NCBI RefSeq assembly: GCF_001422375.1
Contig: NZ_LMMU01000001.1
Coordinates: forward strand, 434,223 to 498,222
DNA length: 64,000 nucleotides
Source: Methylobacterium sp. Leaf99
GTDB lineage: Bacteria > Pseudomonadota > Alphaproteobacteria > Rhizobiales > Beijerinckiaceae
Reading direction: 5' to 3'
Shown piece after piece: positions 1 to 8,591 of this stretch. Made by a program: the position numbers and the translations under genes. The notes under the pieces were generated by a model. It saw only the letters and a program-made list of their open reading frames with translations. It had not been told where the DNA came from and searched no databases. Every line of letters starts with the position of its first letter. The stretch's first letter is position 1.

Positions 1-1
1 C

Positions 2-964
2 ACCCGCGGCTTTCGCCTCGACCACCCCGATTACGAACTCATCTTCTGCGTCGCCGACCGGGCCGACCCCATCGTCCCCCTGCTCCATCGCCTGATGGCG
101 GCGCATCCCGGCGTGCCGTCGCGCCTCATCGTCGGCGACGAGCGGATCAGCGACAACCCGAAGCTCAACAACTGCGTGCGCGGCTGGGAGGCGGCGCGGC
201 ACGACTGGGTGGTGCTGGCCGATTCCAACGTGCTGATGCCGCCGGACTACCTCCAGCGCCTGCAGGCGGCGTGGCGTCACGACACCGGCCTCGTCTGCTC
301 GACGCCTATCGGGGCGCGGCCGGCCGGCTTCTTCGCCGAGATCGAGTGCGCGTTCCTCAACACCCTCCAGGCCCGCTGGCAATATGCCGGGGAGGCCGTC
401 GGCCTCGGCTTCGCCCAGGGTAAGAGCATGCTGTGGCACAAGCCGTTCCTGGAGGCGCGCGGCGGCATCCGGGCGCTCGCCGCCGAGATCGCCGAGGACG
501 CGGCGGCGACGAAGCTCGTGCGGGCGGCCGGCGCCCGGGTCCACCTCGTGGCGAGCCCGTTCGAGCAGCCCCTCGGCCGGCGCAGCCTCGCCGAGGTCTG
601 GGCGAGGCAGCTGCGCTGGGCGCGCCTGCGCCGCGTCACCTTCCCGGCCTTCTTCGCGCCGGAGATCGGCACCGGGCCGGTTCTGCCCTTCGGCCTCGCC
701 CTCGTGCTGGCACCCTCCCCGGCCCTGGCCGGCTGGCTCTGTGCCCTGGCCGCCCTGTGGTACGGGGCCGAATACGCCCTCGCGATCCGGGCCGGGTGGC
801 ATCGCGGCCCCCGGCTGTTCCTGGCGTTCCTCGTGCGGGACACGCTGTTCCCGGCGATCTGGGCCGGCGCCTGGATGCGGGGCGCCGTCCTTTGGCGCGG
901 CAACGCCATGGACATCCGCCCGAAGGCACCGGCGCGCCTGCGCACCCGCGCGACGGCGGCCTGA
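2..964 (+). CDS. Ceramide glucosyltransferase-like GT2/GT21 enzyme, 5' truncated
   Basis: The reading frame is open at the left edge, so the N-terminus lies outside the window; about 320 residues are visible. It carries the usual order of a processive-type glycosyltransferase: a DSN aspartate triad (LADSNV), a later EDAA acidic site, and a RQLRW (QxxRW-like) acceptor motif. Two to three hydrophobic segments follow near the C-terminus, as in membrane-bound ceramide glucosyltransferases. The NPKLNN stretch is typical of the GT21 group. The family transfers a sugar from a nucleotide donor to a lipid at the cytoplasmic membrane. The hopanoid-linked HpnI is a related family and cannot be excluded without the N-terminus. 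Confidence 0.8.
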   Translation, partial: TRGFRLDHPDYELIFCVADRADPIVPLLHRLMAAHPGVPSRLIVGDERISDNPKLNNCVRGWEAARHDWVVLADSNVLMPPDYLQRLQAAWRHDTGLVCSTPIGARPAGFFAEIECAFLNTLQARWQYAGEAVGLGFAQGKSMLWHKPFLEARGGIRALAAEIAEDAAATKLVRAAGARVHLVASPFEQPLGRRSLAEVWARQLRWARLRRVTFPAFFAPEIGTGPVLPFGLALVLAPSPALAGWLCALAALWYGAEYALAIRAGWHRGPRLFLAFLVRDTLFPAIWAGAWMRGAVLWRGNAMDIRPKAPARLRTRATAA

Positions 965-1002
965 GCTTCCGGGGCGGCCGGCGCCCTGGTAAGCCGCGCC
1001 CT

Positions 1003-1704
1003 ATGAAGATCGGCATCCTCGAGACCGGCAACCCGCCCGAGCGCCTCGGCGGCCGCTATCCCACCTACGGGCGCATGGTGGTGAACCTCGTCGGCCCCGG
1101 CCACGCCTACACCACCTACGCGGTGGCGGACGGAATCCTGCCCGTCGACCCTACGGCGGAGGACGCCTACCTCGTCACCGGCTCACCCGCGGGCGTCTAC
1201 GAGCCCCTGGCCTGGATCGCCGCCCTTCTGGATTTCCTCAGGGCGGTACCGCCGGAGACGCCGCTGGTCGGCCTCTGCTTCGGCCATCAGGTCATGGCCG
1301 CGGCCTTCGGCGGTCGGGTGGCGAAATCCGAAAAGGGTTGGGGCCTCGGCCTGCAGACCTACACGGTGCGGACCCGCGCGCCGTGGATGGACGACGTCAC
1401 CGAGATCGCCGTGCCGGCGATCCATCAGGATCAGGTGCTCGATCCGCCGCCCGGCGCCCGGACGCTGGCCGGCAACGCCTTCACGCCGCACGGCATCCTC
1501 GGCTATTCCGACCGGCGGGCGCTGTCGTTCCAGGTCCATCCGGAATTCGAGGCGGACTACGCCACGGCCCTCATCGCCGGCCATTGCCCGGCGGTGCCGC
1601 ACGAACCGGGAGCGCACGCCGCCGCCCTCGCGTCGCTCGGGCGCGCCAACGACGGGCCGCGCCTCGGCGGCTGGATCAGGCGGTTTCTGGAGAACGGCGA
1701 TTGA
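1003..1704 (+). CDS. Class I glutamine amidotransferase domain protein
   Basis: A 233-residue stand-alone glutamine amidotransferase-like protein. The nucleophile elbow GLCFGHQ supplies the catalytic Cys, and a later QVHPEFE supplies the His and Glu of the triad, so it should be active in hydrolysing glutamine or a gamma-glutamyl bond. It resembles the GuaA-like amidotransferases of unknown substrate found singly in proteobacteria (related to gamma-glutamyl hydrolases such as PuuD and YfeJ). The ATG at 1003 was chosen because MKIGILETG is the normal start of this fold, although the frame is open further upstream. It sits 38 bases after the glycosyltransferase. The substrate is unknown. Confidence 0.85.
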   Translation: MKIGILETGNPPERLGGRYPTYGRMVVNLVGPGHAYTTYAVADGILPVDPTAEDAYLVTGSPAGVYEPLAWIAALLDFLRAVPPETPLVGLCFGHQVMAAAFGGRVAKSEKGWGLGLQTYTVRTRAPWMDDVTEIAVPAIHQDQVLDPPPGARTLAGNAFTPHGILGYSDRRALSFQVHPEFEADYATALIAGHCPAVPHEPGAHAAALASLGRANDGPRLGGWIRRFLENGD

Positions 1705-1707
1705 GCG

Positions 1708-1792
1708 TGGTGCGGGCGGTCGGAATCGAACCGACACTCCTTGCGGAACCGGATTTTGAGTCCGGCGCGTCTACCAATTCCACCACGCCCGC
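1708..1792 (-). tRNA. tRNA-Leu (anticodon CAA)
   Basis: Read on the minus strand, the 7-bp acceptor stem GCGGGCG/CGCCCGC, the D-loop GGTAGACGC, the T-arm GGTTCGATTCC and an encoded CCA end are all visible. The anticodon loop CTCAAAA gives anticodon CAA, reading UUG. The long variable arm (about 14 nt) is typical of leucine tRNAs. The gene lies just past the amidotransferase stop codon, on the opposite strand. Confidence 0.96.
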
Positions 1793-1930
1793 AGCGCCCG
1801 CCTCATGGCACACCTTCGTGATTCGGACCAGGGGTGATTTTTCCCCGGCCACCTCCGGCCCCCGCTCGCCACACCCGCGCGGCTGTGCTCAAAGGGCACC
1901 GCTTTCCGCCCTCCGGACGCAGATGATCCC

Positions 1931-2512
1931 ATGATCCGCCGCCTCTACGAATGGATCCTCGCGCTCGCCGGCAAGCCGTCGGCGCCCTGGGCGCTGGGGG
2001 CCGTGTCGTTCGCCGAAAGCTCGTTCTTCCCGGTGCCGCCCGACGTGATGATGGTGCCCATGGCGGTGAGCCGGCCCGACCGGGTGTGGTTCTACGCGCT
2101 CATCACCACCCTGGCCTCGGTGGCCGGCGGCCTGCTCGGCTACGCCATCGGCGCGCTGCTGTTCGACTCCGTGGGGCAATGGGTGTTCCGGGTCTACGGC
2201 CTGTCGGAAAAGGCCGCGACGTTCCAGGCGTCCTATGCCGAGTACGGCCACTGGGTGATCCTGCTGAAGGGCCTCACCCCGATCCCGTTCAAGCTCGTGA
2301 CCATCACCTCGGGCTTCGCCCATTACGACCTGTTCTGGTTCGTCATCCTGTCGCTGATCACCCGGGGCGCGCGGTTCTTCCTCCTGGCGGGACTTCTCGG
2401 ACGCTACGGCGTTCAGATCCGAGGCGTCCTCGACCGCCACCTCAACGTCGTCGCGGCCATCGCGGTCGCGGTCATCATCCTCGGCTTCGTCCTGTTCAAG
2501 GTGCTCCTGTAG
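1931..2512 (+). CDS. DedA/YqaA-family membrane protein
   Basis: A 193-residue integral membrane protein of the DedA superfamily (YqaA branch). It has the conserved N-terminal FAESSFFPVPPD segment (a re-entrant loop with the acidic and proline residues of the family), a GLTPIPFKLVTITSGFA motif and about four to five hydrophobic segments. DedA proteins act in the inner membrane, where several are now regarded as lipid-carrier (C55-P or phosphatidylethanolamine) transporters important for envelope integrity and proton motive force. Its stop codon directly abuts the ATG of the next gene, so it is probably cotranscribed and coupled with dsbB. Confidence 0.88.
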   Translation: MIRRLYEWILALAGKPSAPWALGAVSFAESSFFPVPPDVMMVPMAVSRPDRVWFYALITTLASVAGGLLGYAIGALLFDSVGQWVFRVYGLSEKAATFQASYAEYGHWVILLKGLTPIPFKLVTITSGFAHYDLFWFVILSLITRGARFFLLAGLLGRYGVQIRGVLDRHLNVVAAIAVAVIILGFVLFKVLL

Positions 2513-3001
2513 ATGGATTACGCGACCCTGCTGCGGCTGCGCCGGAGCGCCCTGTTCCTCGTCCTCGGGTCGGCGGCGACTCTCGCGGTGGCGTTCTATT
2601 TCCAGTGGGGGCTCGGCTACGTGCCGTGCAAGCTCTGCCTCACGGAACGCATCCCGTACTACGCCGCGATTCCCCTCGGGCTCCTCGCCCTGGTCCTGCC
2701 CGAGCGCCTCAGTCGCCTCGCCCTCGGACTCGCGGCCCTCGGCCTCCTGTATGGCACCGGACTGAGCGTCTATCACGCCGGCGCCGAGTGGGCGTTCTGG
2801 CCCGGCCCGTCGGATTGCGGCGGGGGAACCGGGGCCGCGCCCGCCACGGTCACGGACTTCCGCGCCACCCTCGAAACCACGCGGGTGGCCGACTGCTCCA
2901 CCGCCGCATGGCGGCTCTTCGGCGTCTCCCTCGCGGGCTGGAACGCCGCCGTGGCCTTCGTTCTGGCGTCGGTTTCAGGCACGGCCGCCGCAAAACGCTG
3001 A
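2513..3001 (+). CDS. dsbB: Disulfide bond formation protein B (DsbB family)
   Basis: A 162-residue, four-helix inner-membrane quinone reductase-like protein. The first periplasmic redox pair is C39-K-L-C42 and the second pair is C102 and C128, matching the DsbB mechanism of passing electrons from DsbA to quinone. The start directly follows the DedA-family stop with no gap. The DedA plus DsbB pairing is common in alphaproteobacteria and fits an envelope-maintenance role. It converges on the DUF1178 gene, leaving only five intergenic bases. Confidence 0.9.
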   Translation: MDYATLLRLRRSALFLVLGSAATLAVAFYFQWGLGYVPCKLCLTERIPYYAAIPLGLLALVLPERLSRLALGLAALGLLYGTGLSVYHAGAEWAFWPGPSDCGGGTGAAPATVTDFRATLETTRVADCSTAAWRLFGVSLAGWNAAVAFVLASVSGTAAAKR

Positions 3002-3006
3002 GACCG

Positions 3007-3477
3007 TCAGTGGCGGTCGTCGGGAGCCGGCGGCAGGGGCGCCACCTCGATGCCCTCGTCCACGAGGGCGCGGGCCTCGGCGAGGCTGGCCTCCCCGTAG
3101 ATCGGGCGTGTCGGGCTCTCGCCGTAATGCATGCGGCGCGCTTCCTCCGGAAAGGCGGTCCCGACATCGTCGGCCGTGCGCGTCACGTGTTCGCGGACCG
3201 CGCGCATGAGGGCGCGCACGCGCTGCTCGGGCTCCGAGAGCAGGGGCACCGGTGCGGGCGCCGGCGCCACGGCCTCGGGCGCGTCGGTCACGGGCAGGCG
3301 GGCCGCCCGGTCGGTGCGCGCCACCGCGGGGGACATCATGCCCTTGGCGACCCGCGCGGATCCGCATAGCGGGCAGGCGACGAGCCCGCGCGCCACCTGG
3401 TCGTCGTAGGATCCGCTCGACGGAAACCAGCTCTCGAAATCGTGGCCGCCGTCGCAGACCAGGGTGTAGCGGATCAT
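3007..3477 (-). CDS. DUF1178 family protein
   Basis: A 156-residue protein of the DUF1178 family of alpha- and betaproteobacteria; its function is unknown. The N-terminus MIRYTLVCDGGHDFESWF is diagnostic, and C8 together with C35-x-x-C38 suggests a small zinc ribbon. The C-terminus is acidic and ends in a helical segment with IYGEASLAEARAL, also typical of the family. The ATG at 3477 was preferred over an upstream in-frame ATG because the family motif starts there. It is the last gene of a grxC-nitrilase-DUF1178 operon, 19 bases after the nitrilase gene. Confidence 0.9.
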   Translation of the reverse strand: MIRYTLVCDGGHDFESWFPSSGSYDDQVARGLVACPLCGSARVAKGMMSPAVARTDRAARLPVTDAPEAVAPAPAPVPLLSEPEQRVRALMRAVREHVTRTADDVGTAFPEEARRMHYGESPTRPIYGEASLAEARALVDEGIEVAPLPPAPDDRH

Positions 3478-3496
3478 GCGGACACTCGGGGCGTGA

Positions 3497-4345
3497 TCAG
3501 GCCGGGCGCCCGATCCGCTCCACGGTGAACGGCCGGGTGTGCAGGAGCGCGGGAATCCGCGCGCGGGCCTCGGTGACGCGGGCGAGATCGATCTCGGCCA
3601 GGATGATTCCGGGCTGGTTCCCGCCGGCATCGGCCAGAACCTTGCCCCACGGATCGACGATCAGGGAGTGTCCGTAGGTCTCGCGCCCGTCCTCGTGCTG
3701 CCCCCCTTGCGCCGCCGAGATCATGAACGAGCCGGTCTCGATGGCGCGGGCCCGGTGCAGCACGTGCCAATGCGCCTCGCCGGTCTGCCGGGTGAAGCAG
3801 GCTGGCGCGGTGATGACCGTGGCACCGGCCTCCGCCAGGGCCCGGAACAGGGCCGGGAAGCGGATGTCGTAGCAGATGGTCACGCCGATGGGGGCCCACG
3901 GCGTGTCCGCCACCACGGCGCAGGCGCCGCCCGTATAGGTGGCGGATTCACGCCAGCGCTCGCCGTTGGGTAGGTCGACGTCGTAGAGATGGACCTTGTC
4001 GTAGGACGCCGTGATGGCGCCCGCGGCATCGATGAGGAAGGCGCGGTTGGCGATCTTGTCGCCGTTGCGCACGGCGAGCGACCCGATCTGGACGACGATA
4101 CCGCGCTCGCGCGCCACCTCGCGCAGGGCCGCGAGGGTCGGGTCTTCGTCCGGTACGGTGACGTTGGCGAAGAGCCGCGCCTTCTCGCGCTCGACCAGGG
4201 AGGTCATCTCCGGGGTCTGCACGTAATCCGCACCGGCATCCGCCGCCTCGCGCACGAGGGCAACGGCGGCGTCACGGTTGGCGAGGGGATCGCGGCCCGA
4301 GCGCATCTGCACGCAGGCGGCGACGAAGCGCGGGGCCTCCGTCAC
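3497..4345 (-). CDS. Carbon-nitrogen hydrolase (nitrilase superfamily, Nit1/Nit2-like)
   Basis: A 282-residue amidase of the nitrilase superfamily. The catalytic triad is complete: E46 in TPEMTS, K117 in DKVHL and C158 in ICYDIRFP. The overall sequence fits the Nit1/Nit2 branch, whose characterised members hydrolyse deaminated glutathione or omega-amides such as alpha-ketoglutaramate. Its start overlaps the grxC stop in an ATGA arrangement, implying translational coupling. The neighbouring glutaredoxin fits a metabolite-repair role for glutathione, but that is inferred from context. Confidence 0.92.
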   Translation of the reverse strand: MTEAPRFVAACVQMRSGRDPLANRDAAVALVREAADAGADYVQTPEMTSLVEREKARLFANVTVPDEDPTLAALREVARERGIVVQIGSLAVRNGDKIANRAFLIDAAGAITASYDKVHLYDVDLPNGERWRESATYTGGACAVVADTPWAPIGVTICYDIRFPALFRALAEAGATVITAPACFTRQTGEAHWHVLHRARAIETGSFMISAAQGGQHEDGRETYGHSLIVDPWGKVLADAGGNQPGIILAEIDLARVTEARARIPALLHTRPFTVERIGRPA

Positions 4346-4602
4346 GACGCGGCCACCATCGGCTCGAGCTTGCCGGCGCCGTTGAGGGCGTAGAGGTCGT
4401 CACAGCCGCCGACATGGGTTTCGCCGACGAAGATCTGCGGCACGCTGGTGCGGCCGCCGGCCCGTTGGACCATGGCGGCCCGCGAGCCGGCCGTCTTCTC
4501 GACGTCGATCTCCGTGAACGCGATGCCCTTCTCGTGCAGGAGGCTTTTCGCCGCCGAGCAGTACGGGCACCAGGCGGTTGTGTAGATCGTGACCGGCTTC
4601 AT
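4342..4602 (-). CDS. grxC: Glutaredoxin 3
   Basis: An 86-residue dithiol glutaredoxin with the active site C12-P-Y-C15 and the cis-proline TSVP and GGCDDL glutathione-binding motifs. It reduces protein and mixed glutathione disulfides in the cytoplasm with GSH as donor. The ATG at 4602 starts the canonical MKPVTIYTT sequence; the frame is open upstream but has no domain there. It is first in the operon with the nitrilase-like amidase and the DUF1178 gene. Confidence 0.96.
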   Translation of the reverse strand: MKPVTIYTTAWCPYCSAAKSLLHEKGIAFTEIDVEKTAGSRAAMVQRAGGRTSVPQIFVGETHVGGCDDLYALNGAGKLEPMVAAS

Positions 4603-4694
4603 GTCGAAAAGGCCCCAAGGCAATCCACGCCGCTTATAGGCGAGCCCGGAGACTCTTCCTACTGCGGCGTTCGGCACGGGGGACGGTGCGATTT

Positions 4695-5051
4695 TCAGGC
4701 CGCGAGCAGCTTCTCCACCTCGTTGACGAGGTCGCGCAGGTGGAACGGCTTCGACAGGACCTTGGCGTCCTTCGGGGCCTTCGAATCCGGATTGAGGGCC
4801 ACGGCGGCGAAGCCCGTGATGAACATCACCTTGATGTCGGGATCGAGTTCGGTGGCACGCCGCGCCAGTTCGATGCCGTCCATCTCGGGCATCACGATAT
4901 CGGTCAGGAGGAGTTCGAACGGCTCCTCGCGCAGACGGTTGTAGGCCGAGAGACCGTTGTCGAACGAGAGCACGTCGTAGCCGGCGTTCTGCAACGCCTT
5001 GGCCAGGAACCGGCGCATGTCGTTGTCGTCTTCCGCGAGGAGGATCTTCAT
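4695..5051 (-). CDS. cpdR: Cell-cycle response regulator CpdR
   Basis: A 118-residue single-domain response regulator almost identical in motif content to Caulobacter CpdR: AEDDNDMRRFL at the start, phospho-acceptor D51 in LLTDIVMPEMDG, K101 in LSKPFHL and the RDLVNEVEKLL end. In Caulobacter, unphosphorylated CpdR acts as an adaptor that primes ClpXP for degradation of CtrA-pathway proteins and PdeA, and CckA-ChpT phosphorylation switches it off. The ATG at 5051 gives the exact family length. The gene stands alone, with about 230 bases of upstream intergenic sequence shared with the divergent amidohydrolase gene. Confidence 0.95.
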   Translation of the reverse strand: MKILLAEDDNDMRRFLAKALQNAGYDVLSFDNGLSAYNRLREEPFELLLTDIVMPEMDGIELARRATELDPDIKVMFITGFAAVALNPDSKAPKDAKVLSKPFHLRDLVNEVEKLLAA

Positions 5052-5280
5052 CGAACGTTGCCTTGTGCCCTTGAGTCGCTGTGTTCTTTCCACAAAGCAC
5101 CAGCTTGGTAAACAGAACGTTGCCAACGGCGGAGGGTGGGGTCGGGCCGAGGCGGCTGTGCCGTGCGCGACGGCACCGTGACGGGTCCGTGACGGCGACC
5201 GTCATGGTAGACAGGGCCCGCGCCGGACCGCACAGTGGGCCCATGCGTTTTCCCGCCCGGACCGAGGCGCCCGCGCCGCG

Positions 5281-6189
5281 ATGACAGAGTCGACCGCCCC
5301 TCCGGATGCGCCGGGACAGCCCTGGTTCGACCCGCCCTTCCGCGTGGACGAGCCGGACGCGCACACCCTCCCCTTTGTTTTCAATGCGCCCCATTCGGGC
5401 GCCGTCTATCCGCGCGCCTTCGTGGAGGCGTCACGCCTCGACGCCCTGGCCCTGCGCCGCTCGGAGGACGCCCATGTCGACCGGCTGTTCGCGCCGGTGG
5501 TGGATCTCGGCGCCCCCCTGATGTGCGCGCATTTCCCGCGCGCCTATCTCGACGTGAACCGGGAGCCCTACGAACTCGACCCGCGCATGTTCGACGGGCG
5601 CCTGCCGGCTTTCGCCAACACCCGCTCCATGCGGGTGGCCGGCGGCCTCGGTACCGTGCCGCGCGTGGTCGCGGACGGGCAGGAGATCTATCGCGGGCGC
5701 CTGCCCGTGGAGGAGGCGGTCACCCGCATCGAGACCCTGTACAAGCCGTATCACCGCACCCTGCGCGGCCTGATCCAGCGCACGGCCCGCGATTTCGGTC
5801 ACGCCATCCTCATCGATTGCCACTCGATGCCGTCCTCCAGCCTCGGACGCGACGAGGCCGCGCGGGCCGATTTCATCCTCGGCGACCGCTTCGGCACCGC
5901 CTGCGCGCCCGAGCTCATCGCAGCGTTCGAACACCATCTGCGGGCACGCGGCTTTCGTACCCTACGCAACAAACCCTATGCGGGCGGCTTCATCACCGAG
6001 CATTACGGCGAGCCCAATCTCGGCCGCCACGCCCTTCAGGTCGAGATCAACCGCGCCCTCTACATGAACGAGTCGAGCCTCGCCCTCGGGCCCGGCTTTT
6101 CCGAGCTGGTCTGGCACCTGCGCGGCGTGGTGGCAGCGGTGGCCGCCGAGATCGACGACTGGACGCCGTGCCGGATGGCGGCGGAATGA
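5281..6189 (+). CDS. N-formylglutamate amidohydrolase family protein
   Basis: A 302-residue protein of the N-formylglutamate amidohydrolase (HutG-type, FGase) family. The N-terminal FNAPHSGAVYP motif, the HVDRLF segment, DCHSMPSS and the GGFITEHYG motif are the conserved metal and substrate sites. The family releases formate and glutamate from N-formylglutamate in histidine degradation, but many alphaproteobacterial members are not in hut operons. No hut genes are present here, so the substrate is uncertain. In a methylotroph, formate release from a formyl-amino acid is plausible, but this is inference. Confidence 0.85.
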   Translation: MTESTAPPDAPGQPWFDPPFRVDEPDAHTLPFVFNAPHSGAVYPRAFVEASRLDALALRRSEDAHVDRLFAPVVDLGAPLMCAHFPRAYLDVNREPYELDPRMFDGRLPAFANTRSMRVAGGLGTVPRVVADGQEIYRGRLPVEEAVTRIETLYKPYHRTLRGLIQRTARDFGHAILIDCHSMPSSSLGRDEAARADFILGDRFGTACAPELIAAFEHHLRARGFRTLRNKPYAGGFITEHYGEPNLGRHALQVEINRALYMNESSLALGPGFSELVWHLRGVVAAVAAEIDDWTPCRMAAE

Positions 6190-6261
6190 GGCCGGCCGGT
6201 GAGGCGAGCGGCAAAATGGCCTGAGGTCGCCGTCAACTATTTTTGAGGCTGGACCGGTCGG

Positions 6262-6276
6262 CACGAAATTTTCGTG
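6262..6276. repeat. Palindrome upstream of mcmA (candidate operator)
   Basis: Perfect 7-1-7 inverted repeat CACGAAA-T-TTTCGTG lying about 53 bases upstream of a TATAAT hexamer in front of mcmA. The position suits an operator for a dimeric regulator. No regulator is identified. Confidence 0.35.
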
Positions 6277-6328
6277 ATGCCGGCGGGCGCCGGCGGCGGT
6301 TAGGAGTAGCCCGGCCCACGCGCTTACC

Positions 6329-6334
6329 TATAAT
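6329..6334 (+). promoter_or_regulatory. Putative -10 element of mcmA
   Basis: An exact TATAAT hexamer 35 bases before the mcmA ATG, in otherwise GC-rich DNA. No good -35 TTGACA is visible at the expected spacing, so it may depend on an activator. It overlaps an alternative upstream ATG (6333), which argues for the start codon at 6369. Confidence 0.45.
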
Positions 6335-6368
6335 GCCGGCCAACAGGCCGTCGCACGAGCACGCATCC

Positions 6369-8534
6369 ATGCCCTCCCGCATCCCCGACTTCACCACCGT
6401 CGCCTACGCGGCCGACGCCATCACCGCCCCGGTGCCGCCGGCGGGCGAGCCCTGGATGACCCCCGAGGGCATTCCGGTGAAGGGCGTATACGGACCCGAG
6501 GACCGCGAGGGCATTGAGTTCTTGAACACCTACCCGGGCGTGGCGCCGTTCCTGCGCGGGCCGTACCCGACCATGTACGTCACCCAGCCCTGGACCATCC
6601 GCCAATATGCCGGGTTCTCCACGGCCGAGGATTCGAACGCGTTCTACCGGCGCAACCTCGCCGCCGGACAGAAGGGCCTGTCGGTGGCCTTCGACCTCGC
6701 CACCCACCGCGGCTATGATTCCGACCACCCGCGCGTGTCGGGGGATGTCGGCATGGCGGGTGTCGCCATCGATTCCATCTACGACATGCGGACCCTGTTC
6801 TCCGGCATCCCGCTCGACGAGATGACGGTGTCGATGACCATGAACGGCGCGGTGCTGCCGATCCTGGCGCTCTACATCGTGGCCGCCGAGGAGCAGGGCG
6901 TGCCGCCGGAGAAGCTGGCCGGCACGATCCAGAACGACATCCTCAAGGAGTTCATGGTCCGCAACACCTACATCTATCCCCCGGCGGGTTCGATGCGGAT
7001 CATCGGCGACATCTTCGCCTACACCTCGAAGAACATGCCGAAGTTCAACTCGATCTCGATCTCCGGCTACCACATGCAGGAGGCCGGGGCGACGAACGAC
7101 CTGGAACTCGCCTACACGCTCGCCGACGGCGTCGAGTACATCAAGGCGGGCCTCGCCGCCGGCCTGACCATCGACCAGTTCGCCCCGCGCCTGTCGTTCT
7201 TCTGGGCGATCTCGACGAACTTCTTCATGGAGATCGCCAAGATGCGGGCCGCGCGCCTGATCTGGGCCAAGCTCGTCAAGGAGTTCGAGCCGAAGAGCGA
7301 CAAGTCCCTGCCCCTGCGCACCCACAGCCAGACCTCGGGGTGGTCGCTGACCGCCCAGGACGTGTTCAACAACGTCACCCGCACCTGCATCGAGGCGATG
7401 GCGGCGACGCAGGGCGGCACCCAGTCGCTGCACACCAATGCCCTCGACGAGGCCCTGGCGCTTCCCACCGACTTCTCGGCCCGCATCGCCCGCAACACCC
7501 AGCTCTTCCTCCAGCAGGAGAGCGGCACCACCCGCGTGGTCGATCCGTGGGGCGGCTCGTACTACGTCGAGAAGCTGACGCAGGACATCGTCGCCCGCGC
7601 TTGGGAACACCTGCGCGAAGTCGACGAGCTCGGCGGCATGGCGAAGGCCATCGAGGCCGGCATCCCGAAGCTGCGCATCGAGGAAGCGGCGGCGCGCGCC
7701 CAGGCCCGGATCGATTCCGGCCGCCAGACCATCGTCGGCGTCAACAAGTTCAAGCCGGACGACGACCGCGCCATCGAACTCATGCGCGTCGACAACGGCA
7801 ACGTGCGCATGCTCCAGATCGACAAGCTCAAGCGCCTGCGGGCCGAGCGCAACCAGGCCGACGTCGATGCGGCCCTCGACGCGCTCACCAAGGCGGCGCA
7901 GGGCGAGGGCAACCTCCTGGCCCTGGGCATCGAGGCGGCGCGGGCCAAGGCCACGGTCGGCGAGATCTCCGACGCCCTGGAGAAGGCCTGGGGCCGGCAT
8001 CGGGCCGAAATCCGCTCGATCTCGGGCGTCTACAAGCGGGAGGTGGGTGGCATGTCGCCGGCAGTCGAGACGGTCCGTCAGCTCGTGGAAGCCTTCGAGG
8101 AAAACGACGGGCGCCGCCCGCGCATCCTGGTCGCCAAGATGGGACAGGACGGGCACGACCGCGGGCAGAAGGTTATCGCCTCCGCCTTCGCCGACCTCGG
8201 CTTCGACGTGGATATCGGACCGCTCTTCGCCACGCCCGACGAGGCCGCCCGCCAGGCGGTGGAGAACGACGTCCACATCGTCGGCGTGTCGTCGCTGGCC
8301 GCCGGCCACCTCACCCTGGTGCCGGAGCTCAAGGCCGCCCTCACCGCGCAGGGGCGAGGGGACGTGATGATCGTCATCGGCGGCGTGATCCCGCCCGGCG
8401 ACTACCCGGCCCTGTACGCGGCGGGCGCCTCGGCGATCTTCCCGCCCGGCACGGTGATCGCGGAGGCGGCGGTCAAGCTCATCGAGGAGCTGAACGACCG
8501 CCTCGGCTACGCCGCGCGCCAGGCGGCGGAGTAA
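6369..8534 (+). CDS. mcmA: Methylmalonyl-CoA mutase large (alpha) subunit
   Basis: A 721-residue adenosylcobalamin-dependent mutase that interconverts (R)-methylmalonyl-CoA and succinyl-CoA. The N-terminal TIM-barrel has the family segments [19 protein letters not shown] and the [15 protein letters not shown] region. The C-terminal B12-binding domain has the base-off motif D594-x-H596-x-x-G599 followed by GGVIPPGD. Length equals other bacterial alpha chains. In methylotrophs this step closes the ethylmalonyl-CoA pathway by returning propionyl-CoA carbon to the TCA cycle. The small subunit is not adjacent; it lies at 53.9 kb. The start at 6369 is preferred over 6333, which falls in the -10 hexamer. 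Confidence 0.97.
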   Translation: MPSRIPDFTTVAYAADAITAPVPPAGEPWMTPEGIPVKGVYGPEDREGIEFLNTYPGVAPFLRGPYPTMYVTQPWTIRQYAGFSTAEDSNAFYRRNLAAGQKGLSVAFDLATHRGYDSDHPRVSGDVGMAGVAIDSIYDMRTLFSGIPLDEMTVSMTMNGAVLPILALYIVAAEEQGVPPEKLAGTIQNDILKEFMVRNTYIYPPAGSMRIIGDIFAYTSKNMPKFNSISISGYHMQEAGATNDLELAYTLADGVEYIKAGLAAGLTIDQFAPRLSFFWAISTNFFMEIAKMRAARLIWAKLVKEFEPKSDKSLPLRTHSQTSGWSLTAQDVFNNVTRTCIEAMAATQGGTQSLHTNALDEALALPTDFSARIARNTQLFLQQESGTTRVVDPWGGSYYVEKLTQDIVARAWEHLREVDELGGMAKAIEAGIPKLRIEEAAARAQARIDSGRQTIVGVNKFKPDDDRAIELMRVDNGNVRMLQIDKLKRLRAERNQADVDAALDALTKAAQGEGNLLALGIEAARAKATVGEISDALEKAWGRHRAEIRSISGVYKREVGGMSPAVETVRQLVEAFEENDGRRPRILVAKMGQDGHDRGQKVIASAFADLGFDVDIGPLFATPDEAARQAVENDVHIVGVSSLAAGHLTLVPELKAALTAQGRGDVMIVIGGVIPPGDYPALYAAGASAIFPPGTVIAEAAVKLIEELNDRLGYAARQAAE

Positions 8535-8591
8535 CCCACGCGGCCCGGTCCCTGCTGGACCACGGCCCTCCCCTCGCGTGAGTGATCGACC

